Shown: positions 29,559 to 39,364, counted from the stretch's first letter. The stretch: 64,000 bases of DNA from Idiomarina aquatica (GCF_004362895.1 NZ_SNXI01000005.1:124001-188000), one strand, 5' to 3'. Notes: generated from the letters alone by a model not told the origin. Program-made: numbers and translations.

Positions 29559-30740
29559 ATGTCGTATTCCAGATTGCAAATTTACACTGCAATATTCGCC
29601 ATGTCCATCGGTACGTTCGCTATTGGTATTGGCGAATTTGTAATGATGGGATTGTTGCCCAACATCGGCGCTGATTTCGGCACCTCATCCCAGCAAACCG
29701 GGCATTTAATCAGTCTTTACGCGCTCGGTGTTGTGGTTGGCGCGCCAGTAATCACGCTGTTGTTTTCCCGGCTTGCCAAAAAGCCGCTGCTAATTGCCTT
29801 AATGAGCCTGTACGCCGTCAGTAACATCGCCAGCGCTTACGCCGAAAGCTTTACGCAATTGCAGTGGTTACGCTTTATTAGCGGTTTGCCACACGGTGCC
29901 TACGGCGGCATCGTATGCCTGTTAGCAGCCGCAATGGTCAGAAAAGATCAGCGCGGTATGGCAGTGACTCTGGTGATGATGGGATTAACCATTGCCATTT
30001 TAGTCGGCAACCCACTGGCAACCTGGTTTGGTCAACTGCTCGACTGGCGTGTTGTATACCAGGGCGTCGGTATGACCGCACTGGCCGCTGCGATGCTAAT
30101 TGTTGTGGCCGTGCCCGCTATCAATGCCGGCGAGTCCACGCGCACGCGAACTGAGTTAACTGCGCTAAAAAATAAACAAGTGCTGCTAACTCTGGCTATT
30201 GGCAGTATTGGCTTTGGCGGCATGTTTTCCGTATTGAGCTATTTGGCCCCCACCTTGTTAGAAGCGACTCAGGTTAACCAAGGCTGGATACCTATCGCTT
30301 TGCTCATTTACGGCGTGGGTTCTTTTGTTGGCAGTTTAGTCGGCGGCTGGGCTACTGACGTCAATATGAAGTGGGCTATTGGCGGTGCGCTCGCCTGGGC
30401 AACCGTGGTGCTGTTTATTTTTCCGTTCAGCATCAATGAGCTGGTAACCATTTTGCCGATGGTATTCTTACTGGGCACCACCGCTGCACTCGTACCCACC
30501 TTGCAGGTCCGGCTAATGGATGTTGCCGGACAAGCGCAAACTCTGGCGGCGTCACTTAACCATGCTGCATTTAATATCGCCAATGGCGTGGGCGCCTATT
30601 TAGGCGGCCTCGCCATTGTATCGCCATTGCAGTGGCAGGGTACCGGATGGGTCGGTTGTCTGCTGGCAGCAACCGGTTTGCTGGTATTTTTTGTCACTAA
30701 ACATCACAGCCGTAAAGTTAATTACGCCGAAAGCCTTTAA
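29559..30740 (+). CDS. MFS transporter, DHA1/AraJ-like efflux family
   Basis: The start at 29559 gives 393 residues, the usual length for AraJ/YdhP-type carriers. It has twelve hydrophobic segments. The first carries GIGEFVMMGLLP and the motif near RFISGLPHGAYGG is typical of the DHA1 group. The substrate is unknown; members export sugars, arabinosides or drugs. It is convergent with the broken DUF3149 gene. Confidence 0.85.
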   Translation: MSYSRLQIYTAIFAMSIGTFAIGIGEFVMMGLLPNIGADFGTSSQQTGHLISLYALGVVVGAPVITLLFSRLAKKPLLIALMSLYAVSNIASAYAESFTQLQWLRFISGLPHGAYGGIVCLLAAAMVRKDQRGMAVTLVMMGLTIAILVGNPLATWFGQLLDWRVVYQGVGMTALAAAMLIVVAVPAINAGESTRTRTELTALKNKQVLLTLAIGSIGFGGMFSVLSYLAPTLLEATQVNQGWIPIALLIYGVGSFVGSLVGGWATDVNMKWAIGGALAWATVVLFIFPFSINELVTILPMVFLLGTTAALVPTLQVRLMDVAGQAQTLAASLNHAAFNIANGVGAYLGGLAIVSPLQWQGTGWVGCLLAATGLLVFFVTKHHSRKVNYAESL

Positions 30741-30742
30741 AA

Positions 30743-30890
30743 TTACGAGTGCCGCTGTTTATTTTCTGCGGCAACCATTTTCTTATAAAAGAAAATAGCG
30801 TAAAAAATACATAGGCCAATAACGATTCCAAGGCCCACAAAAGAGATAAAGATTACCGGGTCTTTAAAAAATTCCTGCCATAAGCTCATG
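30743..30890 (-). pseudogene. Frameshifted DUF3149-type small membrane protein
   Basis: The ATG at 30890 has a strong AAGGAG site and reads MSLWQEFFKDPVIFISF, then goes out of frame at a T5 run (A5 at 30839-30843 on the + strand). Deleting one T gives a continuous 48-residue product: one transmembrane helix, then FFYKKMVAAENK to TAA at 30743. This is the DUF3149 pattern as I know it. The 148-base span is one over a multiple of three. It may be a homopolymer assembly error or a real inactivation. Confidence 0.75.
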
Positions 30891-30977
30891 ACGGTACTCC
30901 TTGTAAATTACCCTATTGAGTTTATGGTTTTAGTTTATAAAACTTACTCACTTAACCAATTGATATGGATCAATCTT

Positions 30978-31178
30978 ATGAGCGAACAGAAACCCAGTGA
31001 AACCGACCCTATGGGCGTTGCTATTGGTGTTGGCGTGGCCGTCGGCACGGCCATTGGCGTGGTGATGGATCAAATTGCTTTGGGTGTCGCGCTGGGCATA
31101 GCTTTTGGTGTGGCTTATGGGGCTACCCTGAAGCGCAAACAAAGTACAGAAAAGGCTAAGGATAACAACGACGATTAA
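30978..31178 (+). CDS. Small glycine-zipper membrane protein
   Basis: The ATG at 30978 gives 66 residues. A hydrophilic N-terminus (MSEQKPSETD) is followed by repeated small residues at four-residue spacing (GVAIGVGVAVGTAIG, GVALGIAFGVAYG), a glycine-zipper pattern for membrane-embedded or oligomerising helices, then a charged tail. The frame is open further upstream, but the leader there is unlike a protein start. It overlaps the convergent MscS-type gene by four bases. Confidence 0.6.
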   Translation: MSEQKPSETDPMGVAIGVGVAVGTAIGVVMDQIALGVALGIAFGVAYGATLKRKQSTEKAKDNNDD

Positions 31179-32041
31179 GTTGTCGGAATAATTCGGCTAA
31201 AATCATTAGCACTAAAAACATCGCTGAGAATACTTTGTTCGAGCCAATTGCGCCCTTCTGCCCGGGTGGGCACACGTACTACCAAAGTAATGTCTTCCGG
31301 GTCCTCAACCTGCAATGTTACCCGTGGTTCAACTGCCGGAGTATCCAGGCCGGTACGGTAACTAATGCGGTCAAAATGTCGTTTTACGTCGGCAATATAG
31401 TCTTTACAGTAAGCCTGTGACACTCGCAGCAACTCCTGCTGTGCAAGCTGCCAGTTATCGGTTCGCTTAAAAGGGACGGTAAAGGTATGCAGCACATAGT
31501 CTTTACTGTAGCTTTCGTTAATCACCGGCTCCGTAGCAAATAAAGAGTTGGGAATAACAATCATGCGACCACTGCGCTGTTGCATGTATTTACCCGGCCC
31601 AACCTCTAAAATCGTAGTCGTTAACAGGTTTTGGTCAATCACATCGCCGCGATATTCTTTTATTTGAATACGATCGCCTAAATGAAACGCGTGCGCGCCG
31701 CCTTTAATCAAAGTACCACTAATACAAATAATCAGCTCTTTGGTCGCGATAACCAAAGCCACCGCAATCGCAACCAATGACAACGCAAAGGTTCTGAGTT
31801 CATTACTCCAAATCATGAACAGCCCGAACAACAGCACCAACAATAGCCCATTCCTTAACTGCACCAGCCAGCGGCGGCGTAAATCACTGGAATTGACGTT
31901 ACGGCGAATAAAGCGGCGCAATACCCAGCGTGCAAACACCACTACAGCGATTAAAACCGATGTACTGAGTAATAGTCGTAAAAGGGAATCTGAAGCCTGA
32001 AGTTGCTCCACAATTTGGTTAACGATTTGCTGTAAGTTCAT
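31175..32041 (-). CDS. MscS-family small-conductance mechanosensitive channel
   Basis: The 288-residue protein has two or three N-terminal membrane helices. The MscS beta domain follows, with a HLGDRIQIKEYRGDVIDQNLLTTTILE-type segment and an IVIPNSLF motif, then a C-terminal cytoplasmic domain. These channels release solutes on hypo-osmotic shock, which suits a halotolerant bacterium. The pore helix is less glycine/alanine-rich than in E. coli MscS. Confidence 0.85.
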   Translation of the reverse strand: MNLQQIVNQIVEQLQASDSLLRLLLSTSVLIAVVVFARWVLRRFIRRNVNSSDLRRRWLVQLRNGLLLVLLFGLFMIWSNELRTFALSLVAIAVALVIATKELIICISGTLIKGGAHAFHLGDRIQIKEYRGDVIDQNLLTTTILEVGPGKYMQQRSGRMIVIPNSLFATEPVINESYSKDYVLHTFTVPFKRTDNWQLAQQELLRVSQAYCKDYIADVKRHFDRISYRTGLDTPAVEPRVTLQVEDPEDITLVVRVPTRAEGRNWLEQSILSDVFSANDFSRIIPTT

Positions 32042-32132
32042 GACTCTCTAAGTAAATTGTCGTAAAGATGGTGGCGAATTCAATGACTTGAACTATAGTT
32101 TTTATTGGGTTTCAAGGAAAGGAGAATTTATA

Positions 32133-32519
32133 ATGAAAAAGATGACTTTAGCGACAGCGACGTTATTGGGTTTATTTACTATCGCCGGTTGTAGTCAGGA
32201 ATCTGCTGACAGCAAAACCGAAGATGCAATGGATTCGGCGTCACAGGCTGCCGAGGATATGGGCGAAGCGGCAAAAGCACAAATGGAGCAAGCTGGTGAC
32301 TACCTTAGCGATGCGCAAATTACTGCAAAAGTTAAAACCGCACTGTTCGATAACGGTGGTATTGACAGCGCCAACGTATCGGTAGAAACGCGTGACGGTA
32401 CGGTCTACCTATCCGGCACGCTTGCCAGTGATAACGATGTAGAAACCGCGGGGCAACTGGCCGCGGGAGTTGAGGGTGTTGAGGACGTCGAAAACGATAT
32501 TGTTGTCGGCGGTAATTAA
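32133..32519 (+). CDS. BON-domain lipoprotein
   Basis: The ATG at 32133 has AAAGGAG upstream and gives 128 residues. The lipobox TIAGCSQ marks a lipoprotein, followed by an Ala/Glu-rich linker and a BON domain (DAQITAKVKTALFDNGGIDSANVSV... to the end). BON proteins (OsmY-like) act in the periplasm against osmotic and membrane stress. It is convergent with the thioredoxin-like gene. Confidence 0.88.
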   Translation: MKKMTLATATLLGLFTIAGCSQESADSKTEDAMDSASQAAEDMGEAAKAQMEQAGDYLSDAQITAKVKTALFDNGGIDSANVSVETRDGTVYLSGTLASDNDVETAGQLAAGVEGVEDVENDIVVGGN

Positions 32520-32536
32520 GACGAGTAATAGCTGTT

Positions 32537-33049
32537 TTAGCGAGCCAGCATCAGTCTGGCTCGCATGCCTAACGACGTGGTTAGCCCGGTCGTTACTGAC
32601 TGAACCTCACCATCACGAATAATCAGTATGGTCGGTGTTACCGACACGCCCCAGCGCCTCGCCAGCACACCGGTTTGGTCATTAACCGTGGCAAACTCAT
32701 AACCTTTTTGTTGCGCAATTTGCATAACTTTTTCGTCAGCACCGGAAGAAAAAGCCACAGTAACAACGTCGTAATCCTCCGCAATACCATCAACCATCGG
32801 TGAAACAACCGTGCAATAAGGGCACCAGGTCGCCCAAAAATAGACCAACACAGGCGCTTCCTTTGAGCGTTCAATAATATCGACGGTGTCGCCCTGCAAT
32901 GTCCTCAATGTGGTGCTTTGCTCAGGGACTGTGGTCTCTATATCTGCAGAGCGGTACCAGTCGACAAGCATCGCGATAATAAATATCGCAACAAAATAAC
33001 CCACCGTTTTAGCGATGCGTTTAGCCCATACTGAATTTTTAAAGGCCAC
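32537..33049 (-). CDS. Membrane-anchored thioredoxin-like protein (TlpA/ScsD type)
   Basis: The GTG at 33049 has GGAG at 6 bases and gives 170 residues; an upstream in-frame TTG at 33061 is less likely. An N-terminal helix (about 17-33) anchors a periplasmic thioredoxin fold with active site WCPYC and cis-Pro loop VTPT. It resembles ScsD/DsbE-like reductants of periplasmic disulfides. The stop codon lies beside a 9-bp perfect hairpin (32540-32564). Confidence 0.82.
   Translation of the reverse strand: MAFKNSVWAKRIAKTVGYFVAIFIIAMLVDWYRSADIETTVPEQSTTLRTLQGDTVDIIERSKEAPVLVYFWATWCPYCTVVSPMVDGIAEDYDVVTVAFSSGADEKVMQIAQQKGYEFATVNDQTGVLARRWGVSVTPTILIIRDGEVQSVTTGLTTSLGMRARLMLAR
32540..32564. terminator. 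Hairpin at the convergent ends of the BON and TlpA-like genes
   Basis: GCGAGCCAG and CTGGCTCGC are perfectly complementary around a 7-base loop. The hairpin covers the last codons of the TlpA-like gene. On the minus strand it is followed by TAAAAC, a weak tail, so terminator function is only likely. Confidence 0.5.
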
Positions 33050-33114
33050 AAACAACTCCAACTACCTGTAGTGCACTTGTTGTGGCCCAGCTTATCACTA
33101 ATTAACGATCTGTT

Positions 33115-34134
33115 TTAAAACGAAATGCAAATTTTACCGAAGTGTTTGCCGGCTTCCTCATAGCGAAAGGCGTCGGCTAGTTCATCCAGTTTAAAGGTCT
33201 TATCAATGACCGGCTTTATACCGTTAACGTTAAGCGCCCGCACCAAGTCTTTCTGGTTGTCACGACTGCCCACAATAAGCCCCTGTAAGCGTGCTTGCTT
33301 AGCCATTAACCGGGTCGTCGGTATTTCACCCTCGTTACCGGTTAGCACACCAATCAGGGCGATATGACCGCCAATCGCCACGGCGTTTATTGATTGCGGC
33401 AAGGTGCCCGGGCCGCCGACTTCGATAACATGATCAACACCACGACCATGGGTTAACTTACGCACCGTTTTGCCCCATTCGGGATCGTCTTTATAGTTGA
33501 TGAGGTAGTCGGCGCCCAGCTTTTTATACTGTTCTAATTTTGCATCCGACGACGAGGTCGCAAAAACGGTGGCGCCCAGACTTTTTGCGATCTGGCAGGC
33601 AAACACCGACACCCCACCACTACCTAACACCAGCACCGTGTTGCCGGGTTTGATATTGCCATCAACCACCAAAGCACGCCAGGCAGTTAATCCGGCAGTG
33701 GTCAATGTCGCTGATTGCTCGTGACTAAACCCCTGCGGCTGCTCAGTAAAAAAGTGCGCCGGGCAAACCACAACCTCGCGGGCATAGCCATCGACTCCAT
33801 CTCCCGGCGTTGTGCGAAAATCACCAATCGGCGCCGGCCCGCTGAGCCAGTATGGGAAAAACGTCGATACCACGTTATCGCCAACGGAAAAATCCTCGAC
33901 GCCCTCGCCGACGGCTTCAATCACACCCGCGCCATCTGACAGTGGAATGCGCCCCTCTTCGGTTGGAATAAAACCGGCGGCGACACCAAAATCGTGAAAA
34001 TTTAAAGAGCTCGCTTTGATACGGACGCGAACTTCACCCGCACCCGGCTGGCCGGGATCGTCTATTTTTGTCGCTTCGATATTATCCAGGCCGAAGGGTT
34101 GTTTAAGTTTTAACGCAGTAATTTGCTCAGCCAT
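33115..34134 (-). CDS. Zinc-independent medium-chain alcohol dehydrogenase/quinone oxidoreductase-like
   Basis: The ATG at 34134 (GGGGAG upstream) gives 339 residues. It has a GroES-like N-terminal domain (SSLNFHD, VSTFFPYW) and a Rossmann domain with the nucleotide motif GSGGVSVFACQIAKSLG. The catalytic and structural zinc cysteines of classical alcohol dehydrogenases are absent, which fits the NADPH:quinone-oxidoreductase branch. The substrate is unknown. Confidence 0.82.
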   Translation of the reverse strand: MAEQITALKLKQPFGLDNIEATKIDDPGQPGAGEVRVRIKASSLNFHDFGVAAGFIPTEEGRIPLSDGAGVIEAVGEGVEDFSVGDNVVSTFFPYWLSGPAPIGDFRTTPGDGVDGYAREVVVCPAHFFTEQPQGFSHEQSATLTTAGLTAWRALVVDGNIKPGNTVLVLGSGGVSVFACQIAKSLGATVFATSSSDAKLEQYKKLGADYLINYKDDPEWGKTVRKLTHGRGVDHVIEVGGPGTLPQSINAVAIGGHIALIGVLTGNEGEIPTTRLMAKQARLQGLIVGSRDNQKDLVRALNVNGIKPVIDKTFKLDELADAFRYEEAGKHFGKICISF

Positions 34135-34210
34135 TAGGTTCTCCCCATCGCATAAAAAGGTCACGCCTTACTATAATTGCGTGACCCGCTTTTAGATCAA
34201 TAAGGTTACC

Positions 34211-36220
34211 TTAAAAACTTACCGCAGCCGACAGCCATAAGCGCCGCCCGTCTTCAACATATCCATAGTCCGCAACCATGATCTGTTCGTTAAAGACGTT
34301 GTAAAGAGCGGCACTCAATTTTACTGCGGGCGTTAGCGCATAATTAACTCCCAGGTCAGTCAACGTATAAAATGGTGCAATCAAGCTATCTTGCGAGGGG
34401 CCGGTCACCGGCTGGCTCTCTTCGCCGCGATAATGCACACGTATCCAACTGTTGGTCTGCTTATTCCAGGCATAATCCATAGATAACTGAATCAGATGTT
34501 TCGGTAATTGATTTAACGGACTGCCGGCATATTCGCCGGTTTTTTGTTCTGAATCCGTATAGGTATAGTTACCCGATAACTTCCAGCGACGCGTAAATTT
34601 GTGGCTGGCACTCAATTCCACCCCTTGCGTCACCGCTTCATCCACGTTAACTCGCGTAGTCGGTAAACTACCGAATTCATTCGGCCCGGCATCACAAATT
34701 GTCTGAGGGCACGCAACGCGAGTAATTTTATCCTTAAACTCGTTATAAAAAACGGTGATATTACCGCTACCATGGCGCCATTGCTGGTACCAACCCAATT
34801 CATAATTTATCGACTCTTCCGGCTGTAAGTCCGGGTTACCGTAGACGTTACCACCGCGGCTGACCTGTCCCCACTGCGGCGTAATTTCTCGCAGTCCGGG
34901 AGCTCTGAAGCCGGTCGAAATACCGCCTTTAAGCGTGCTGCGGTTATTTGCCGTCCAAACCCCATAAATACGCGGACTCCAATGACCGCCAAAGGTTTTA
35001 TCCTCGTCGTAACGCGCGCCAACTGTTACTGCAAACGCTGGCGCCAGTCGCCATTCATCCTCCGCAAACAGCGACCACTGATAACCCTCGACAAAGGTTA
35101 AATCGCTAACCTGATTGGTGGTTAAATCGGTCAGCTCCTCTTTATAGTATGAGCCGCCCAAACTCAGGCTATGTTGATCATTTAGCGGTACTGACCAGAG
35201 TGTTTGAAAATCCAGATTGTCGACGCTGATCAAGCGTGACTTATTATCAAATTCGTCTTTTTTAAGGTAACTCCGTGAGCTGCCAAAATCCCAAAATGCA
35301 TTATGCGCTAAAGAAATTGACTGCCCCTGATAATCGGTTGTCGATGATTCAGGGCAACCGCGACGACCACACTCTTCTCCTGCTGCCAGCGGTTCAACGG
35401 TTTTACCCAAGGTTGCATCCAGGGTTTGATTCTGGCTGACTGCTTCCAGTAAGAACTCGTGTGATTTACTCGGTGTGAACGCCAGTTTAGCCGTAATATT
35501 ATCTGCCTCGCGGCCGCGGAAACCCTCGTATATGGCATCTTCTTCACGTTTGCTGAACTGCCCGTATAACTGAACCCCAAGCACGTCATCAATCAGAGAG
35601 CCAGAAGTGAACAAGTTCGTTTGGTAAATATTTCCCGACTCATCACGTTGTTGCAGGGTGGCGTCAAAGCGAACTTCTGAGCGCCACTCGTCAGGCGTTT
35701 TACGCGTGATAATATTAATAACGCCACCAATGGCATCAGAGCCGTAAAGTGACGACATCGGTCCGCGTATAATCTCAATTCGTTCGATAGCAGCCAGCGG
35801 CGGCGTCCAGGCACCCTCTACCCCGGGACCATCGCTATTGGGGCGCGTTTCACGCGATGTTTGCCGCTGTCCATCCACTAATATTAAGGTGTAATCTCGC
35901 CCCATACCGCGAATAGAGACATCCTGACGGTCTCCACCTCCGGTTACGATAACGCCAGGTGCGTCTGTTAGTGCATCGGTCAGATCGCGGTAAAAGCGTT
36001 TAGATATCTGACGCTTATCAATAACGCTAATCGATGCCGGCGCATCCTTTAACAACTGCTCTCCGGCCGACGCAGTTATCACCATGGTTTCCATGACCTT
36101 TTCCTGCTTGTGGTGATGCCGCTTATCCTGGGCATGAGCCGGTAAGGCCAAAGTAGCTACCGTCGTTGCCATGGTTATTGCTGCAGCAATTCTTGTCTGC
36201 GTGCATCGCGCAATTGACAT
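34211..36220 (-). CDS. TonB-dependent receptor, CirA/FepA-like
   Basis: The 669-residue protein has a signal peptide (cleavage near AHAQD) and a His-rich linker (RHHHKQ). The TonB box region (METMVITAS) leads into the plug (VSIRGMGRDYTLILVDGQR; RGPMSSLYGSDAIGGVINI). A barrel ends in LSAAVSF. Similarity is to catecholate siderophore and colicin I receptors. A divergent LysR-type regulator gene is 116 bases away, with a Fur-like site between. The His-rich start is unusual and may bind metal. Confidence 0.87.
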   Translation of the reverse strand: MSIARCTQTRIAAAITMATTVATLALPAHAQDKRHHHKQEKVMETMVITASAGEQLLKDAPASISVIDKRQISKRFYRDLTDALTDAPGVIVTGGGDRQDVSIRGMGRDYTLILVDGQRQTSRETRPNSDGPGVEGAWTPPLAAIERIEIIRGPMSSLYGSDAIGGVINIITRKTPDEWRSEVRFDATLQQRDESGNIYQTNLFTSGSLIDDVLGVQLYGQFSKREEDAIYEGFRGREADNITAKLAFTPSKSHEFLLEAVSQNQTLDATLGKTVEPLAAGEECGRRGCPESSTTDYQGQSISLAHNAFWDFGSSRSYLKKDEFDNKSRLISVDNLDFQTLWSVPLNDQHSLSLGGSYYKEELTDLTTNQVSDLTFVEGYQWSLFAEDEWRLAPAFAVTVGARYDEDKTFGGHWSPRIYGVWTANNRSTLKGGISTGFRAPGLREITPQWGQVSRGGNVYGNPDLQPEESINYELGWYQQWRHGSGNITVFYNEFKDKITRVACPQTICDAGPNEFGSLPTTRVNVDEAVTQGVELSASHKFTRRWKLSGNYTYTDSEQKTGEYAGSPLNQLPKHLIQLSMDYAWNKQTNSWIRVHYRGEESQPVTGPSQDSLIAPFYTLTDLGVNYALTPAVKLSAALYNVFNEQIMVADYGYVEDGRRLWLSAAVSF

Positions 36221-36242
36221 TTCTCATTCTCCTGATAAATTG

Positions 36243-36261
36243 TTAATGCGAATTATTCGTG
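36243..36261. promoter_or_regulatory. Candidate Fur box upstream of the CirA-like receptor
   Basis: TTAATGCGAATTATTCGTG contains CGAAT-T-ATTCG, and resembles the AT-rich 7-1-7 Fur pattern. It lies 23 bases before the receptor ATG, in the divergent promoter region shared with the LysR gene. Confidence 0.35.
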
Positions 36262-36336
36262 TTTGCTATAATACGCATTGTAAACGCGCAAACCATCGCA
36301 ATCTGTTAAATTCAGGATTAAGGAACACTTAAAGGA

Positions 36337-37227
36337 ATGAACCAGCGCCTCTTAAAAGCAGTACGGGTATTTAACCAAACAGCATGCACCGGCAGCATGA
36401 GCCAAGCGGCACGCGAGCTCAATATGACGGTATCTGCCGTCAGTCAACAGTTACAAAAATTGGAGGAGGAAATTGGCCTGTCGCTTTTTGTTCGCAACAC
36501 CCGCTCGATGTCATTAACCGAGGCCGGTGAACTGTATTACCAAACCACCCGAAAAATTGCAGACGAAGCCGAGTTGATGCAGTCAAAATTGGCGATGCTG
36601 AAACAACAACCGCAAGGCGTTATCAAGTTAGTCGCTCCGGCCGGTTTTGGCGGCGGTTTGCTTAGTGGGCCGTTAAAGCAATTGATGAGCGAGTTTCCCG
36701 ACATGGGTGTGCATTTAACATTAACCGATGAGCCCTGTAATTTAGTACGCCAGGGAGCCGACCTGGGCCTGTGTATCGGCCCGTTAAGTGACTCGCAGAT
36801 GGTGGCAAGACAATTAGCTGAATGGCAGATGTGCTTGTGTGTGAGCCGCCAACACCCCCTGGCCGACTCTCCGCCTAAACATCCTTCACAGTTGCACGCT
36901 CAAGATTACATTAGCCATATTCGCGAACAAAATACGATTAGTCAGCTATCGCACCCGGGTGGCGAGTTATTTGAATTAAAACAACGCCGACTGATGGTCA
37001 ATAATATGCAGTCACTTATTCAAATGATAAAAGATAACGTGGGTTTCGGCTTAGTGCCAAAGATCGAGGTTGAACAGGCACTTGCTGACGGCGAGCTAGT
37101 TGAGTTACTGACTGACTGGACTGTACCTAACTATACTGTGCATGCAGTGACGCCTCAACGCGATTTTATTCCGGCTAAAACACAAACCGCTATTAAGCTG
37201 TTAAAGGCGCATTTTAATGCGATTTAA
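36337..37227 (+). CDS. LysR-family transcriptional regulator
   Basis: The 296-residue protein has the N-terminal winged helix-turn-helix (MSQAARELNMTVSAVSQQLQKLE) and a C-terminal effector-binding domain. It is divergent from the TonB receptor, the usual arrangement for a LysR regulator and its target, so it probably senses a signal linked to that receptor's ligand. Confidence 0.88.
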   Translation: MNQRLLKAVRVFNQTACTGSMSQAARELNMTVSAVSQQLQKLEEEIGLSLFVRNTRSMSLTEAGELYYQTTRKIADEAELMQSKLAMLKQQPQGVIKLVAPAGFGGGLLSGPLKQLMSEFPDMGVHLTLTDEPCNLVRQGADLGLCIGPLSDSQMVARQLAEWQMCLCVSRQHPLADSPPKHPSQLHAQDYISHIREQNTISQLSHPGGELFELKQRRLMVNNMQSLIQMIKDNVGFGLVPKIEVEQALADGELVELLTDWTVPNYTVHAVTPQRDFIPAKTQTAIKLLKAHFNAI

Positions 37228-37229
37228 GT

Positions 37230-37639
37230 CTATGTCGATAATTGGCGGATATGTTTAGATTTCGTGGCAATAAAAATTCCGACTAGTAGACCGATAATAT
37301 CCAAAACCATTTGTAACGTAACCGTCACACCATAGGCAAACCAATCCATCACTCCGTCGTCAACGACCGCTATATATATGAAGAAAATATTCCATAGTAA
37401 CAAGAAGCCAATGCCATAAAAAATAAACTGCGTCTCTTCCTCGCCGATGGCTTACGTGCAACGAGTGATGCCAAGTGATTATAACCATAAACAGCCGCCA
37501 ACATCGGGCTCAACATATAGCCAGAAAGTTGAACACCCAAAAATAAAGAAAAAATGACAAGTCCTATTAAGATAGCAACATAACTTAGAATAAAGCGTAT
37601 CAACGCACGCTGTGTATTCGTCAATCTGGTCCTGCTCAT
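37230..37639 (-). pseudogene. Frameshifted gene for a four-helix membrane protein
   Basis: From the ATG at 37639 the first frame encodes two hydrophobic helices (FILSYVAILIGLVIF; GYMLSPMLAAVYGYN), then becomes basic and ends at 37370. The neighbouring frame continues from about 37450 with EEETQFIFYGIGFLLLWNIFF and a further helix (TLQMVLDIIGLLVGIF), then KSKHIRQLST and TAG at 37230. A single missing base near 37450 would join them into about 136 residues. The span (410 bases) is one short of a multiple of three. The family is not recognised. Confidence 0.58.
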
Positions 37640-37779
37640 CTAGTCGCCTTTTGTCTAAACCCGAGGGATTTATGGTTGTTATGTAAAAAATATGTGGAGT
37701 AAAGCCTACTATCTGAGCCAACCTTCATCAACATGATCTTTTTTGCACTTAGACACGTTTAAATTTTTTTTTACTACAC

Positions 37780-39246
37780 ATGTTATTCATGCCACTGTCT
37801 ATTGTATGGTTAAAACGCGATTTACGTTTGCACGACCACGAGCCGCTACAGCGGGCTATAGCAGCCGGTCAGCCCGTTTTATTGGTATACGTATTTGAAC
37901 CTGACATGGTCAATGATCCGCACTTAAGCGAGCGGCATTTTCGTTTTATTACGCAAAGCCTGGATGACCTCAGGCGTCAGTGTCCGGATATCGCGCTGTG
38001 GGTAAAACGTGCGCCGGTTTTAGAGGTGTTAAAAGCGCTGCACCAGGAATTCGGTATCTCAGCACTATTTAGCCATCAGGAAGTCGGCCTGGATTACACC
38101 TTTAAACGTGATCTCGCGGTTGCTGAATGGTGCAAAAACCGCGGCATTGATTGGTCAGAGTCGCCAACCGGCGCCGTTGTCCGCGGCTTAACTCATCGCA
38201 GAAATTGGGATAAACACTGGCATCAGGTGATGCGTGCTAAAGCCCAGCATCCCGATGTAAATAATGCCCAATGGTTAATTGATGTGCCGACATCAGACAC
38301 TCTGCCGACCGAATGGCAGCAACCCGACGAAAATTTTCAAACCGGTGGCGAAACTAGCGCCTGGGCAACGCTTAACGACTTTTATGCCGGCCGTGGCCAG
38401 CATTACTTCCGTCAGTTATCCAGCCCATTAACCGCCGAAACAGCCTGCTCGCGGCTGTCACCCTATTTAGCCTGGGGTAACATCAGTTTACGGCAGGTTT
38501 ACCATACTGTGCTCAAGTCATGGAAACGTCCGGGCTGGCGGCGCACGCTCATGGCTTTCAGCTCCCGACTGCATTGGCATTGCCACTTTATTCAAAAATT
38601 TGAGAGCGAGTCCGAAATGGAATTTCGTCATCTTAATCCCGGCTATAACGATATGCCACTCACCACCGGCGACCAGGCACAACAGCACCTGAAAGCCTGG
38701 CAACAGGGGCAAACGGGTATACCAATGGTTGATGCTTGTATGCGCTGCCTGCAGACCACGGGGTATATTAACTTTCGTATGCGCGCCATGCTGGTGAGCT
38801 TTTTGACTCATCACCTGGCACTCGACTGGCGCTTGGGGGTTACCCATTTGGCACGATTATTTTTGGATTTTGAGCCCGGTATCCATTATGCCCAGTTTCA
38901 GATGCAAGCGGGCGTTACCGGTATTAATACCATTCGGCTCTATAACCCCATTAAACAAGGGCAGGAAAAAGATCCCGAAGGGCAATTTATCAGTCGCTGG
39001 TGCCCGGAGCTGGCAGAGTTACCGGTAAACTTTATTCACCAGCCGTGGGAACTTACCGCCATGGAACAGCAACTCTATGATTTTAGCCTGGGAAAGGATT
39101 ATCCTGCCCCCATTATCGATGTCGATGCGGCGGCAAAAACGGCCCGCGACAGACTCTGGAGTTGGCGTAAAAAACCACAAGTTCTTGCGCATAAAAAACG
39201 GATACTCAATCGCCATGCCGCACCAAAAACAAAATTTACCCAGTAA
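37780..39246 (+). CDS. Photolyase/cryptochrome-family flavoprotein
   Basis: The 488-residue protein (alternative start 37789) has the antenna domain ([16 protein letters not shown]) and the FAD-binding domain ([53 protein letters not shown]). It differs from the CRY-DASH at 16546 and from classical PhrB around the FAD site. DNA repair and signalling are both possible. A DUF2256 gene overlaps its 3' end by 32 bases, an association I recall for this subgroup. Confidence 0.85.
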   Translation: MLFMPLSIVWLKRDLRLHDHEPLQRAIAAGQPVLLVYVFEPDMVNDPHLSERHFRFITQSLDDLRRQCPDIALWVKRAPVLEVLKALHQEFGISALFSHQEVGLDYTFKRDLAVAEWCKNRGIDWSESPTGAVVRGLTHRRNWDKHWHQVMRAKAQHPDVNNAQWLIDVPTSDTLPTEWQQPDENFQTGGETSAWATLNDFYAGRGQHYFRQLSSPLTAETACSRLSPYLAWGNISLRQVYHTVLKSWKRPGWRRTLMAFSSRLHWHCHFIQKFESESEMEFRHLNPGYNDMPLTTGDQAQQHLKAWQQGQTGIPMVDACMRCLQTTGYINFRMRAMLVSFLTHHLALDWRLGVTHLARLFLDFEPGIHYAQFQMQAGVTGINTIRLYNPIKQGQEKDPEGQFISRWCPELAELPVNFIHQPWELTAMEQQLYDFSLGKDYPAPIIDVDAAAKTARDRLWSWRKKPQVLAHKKRILNRHAAPKTKFTQ

Positions 39247-39364
39247 AATTTGCCCGGTTTGTGAGCGTCCTTTTGTTTGGCGCAAAAAATGGCGGGATTG
39301 TTGGGACGAGGTGAAGTATTGCTCCGAACGTTGCAGACGACAACGCCACAAGCAGACGAATTAA
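39215..39364 (+). CDS. DUF2256 small Cys-rich protein
   Basis: An ATG at 39215 inside the end of the photolyase-like gene starts a 49-residue protein. It has the DUF2256 pattern [14 protein letters not shown], then [12 protein letters not shown], with four cysteines in two pairs likely to bind zinc. Its start 32 bases before the upstream stop suggests coupled translation and a joint function with the flavoprotein. Its stop overlaps that of the convergent GNAT gene. Confidence 0.82.
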   Translation: MPHQKQNLPSKICPVCERPFVWRKKWRDCWDEVKYCSERCRRQRHKQTN

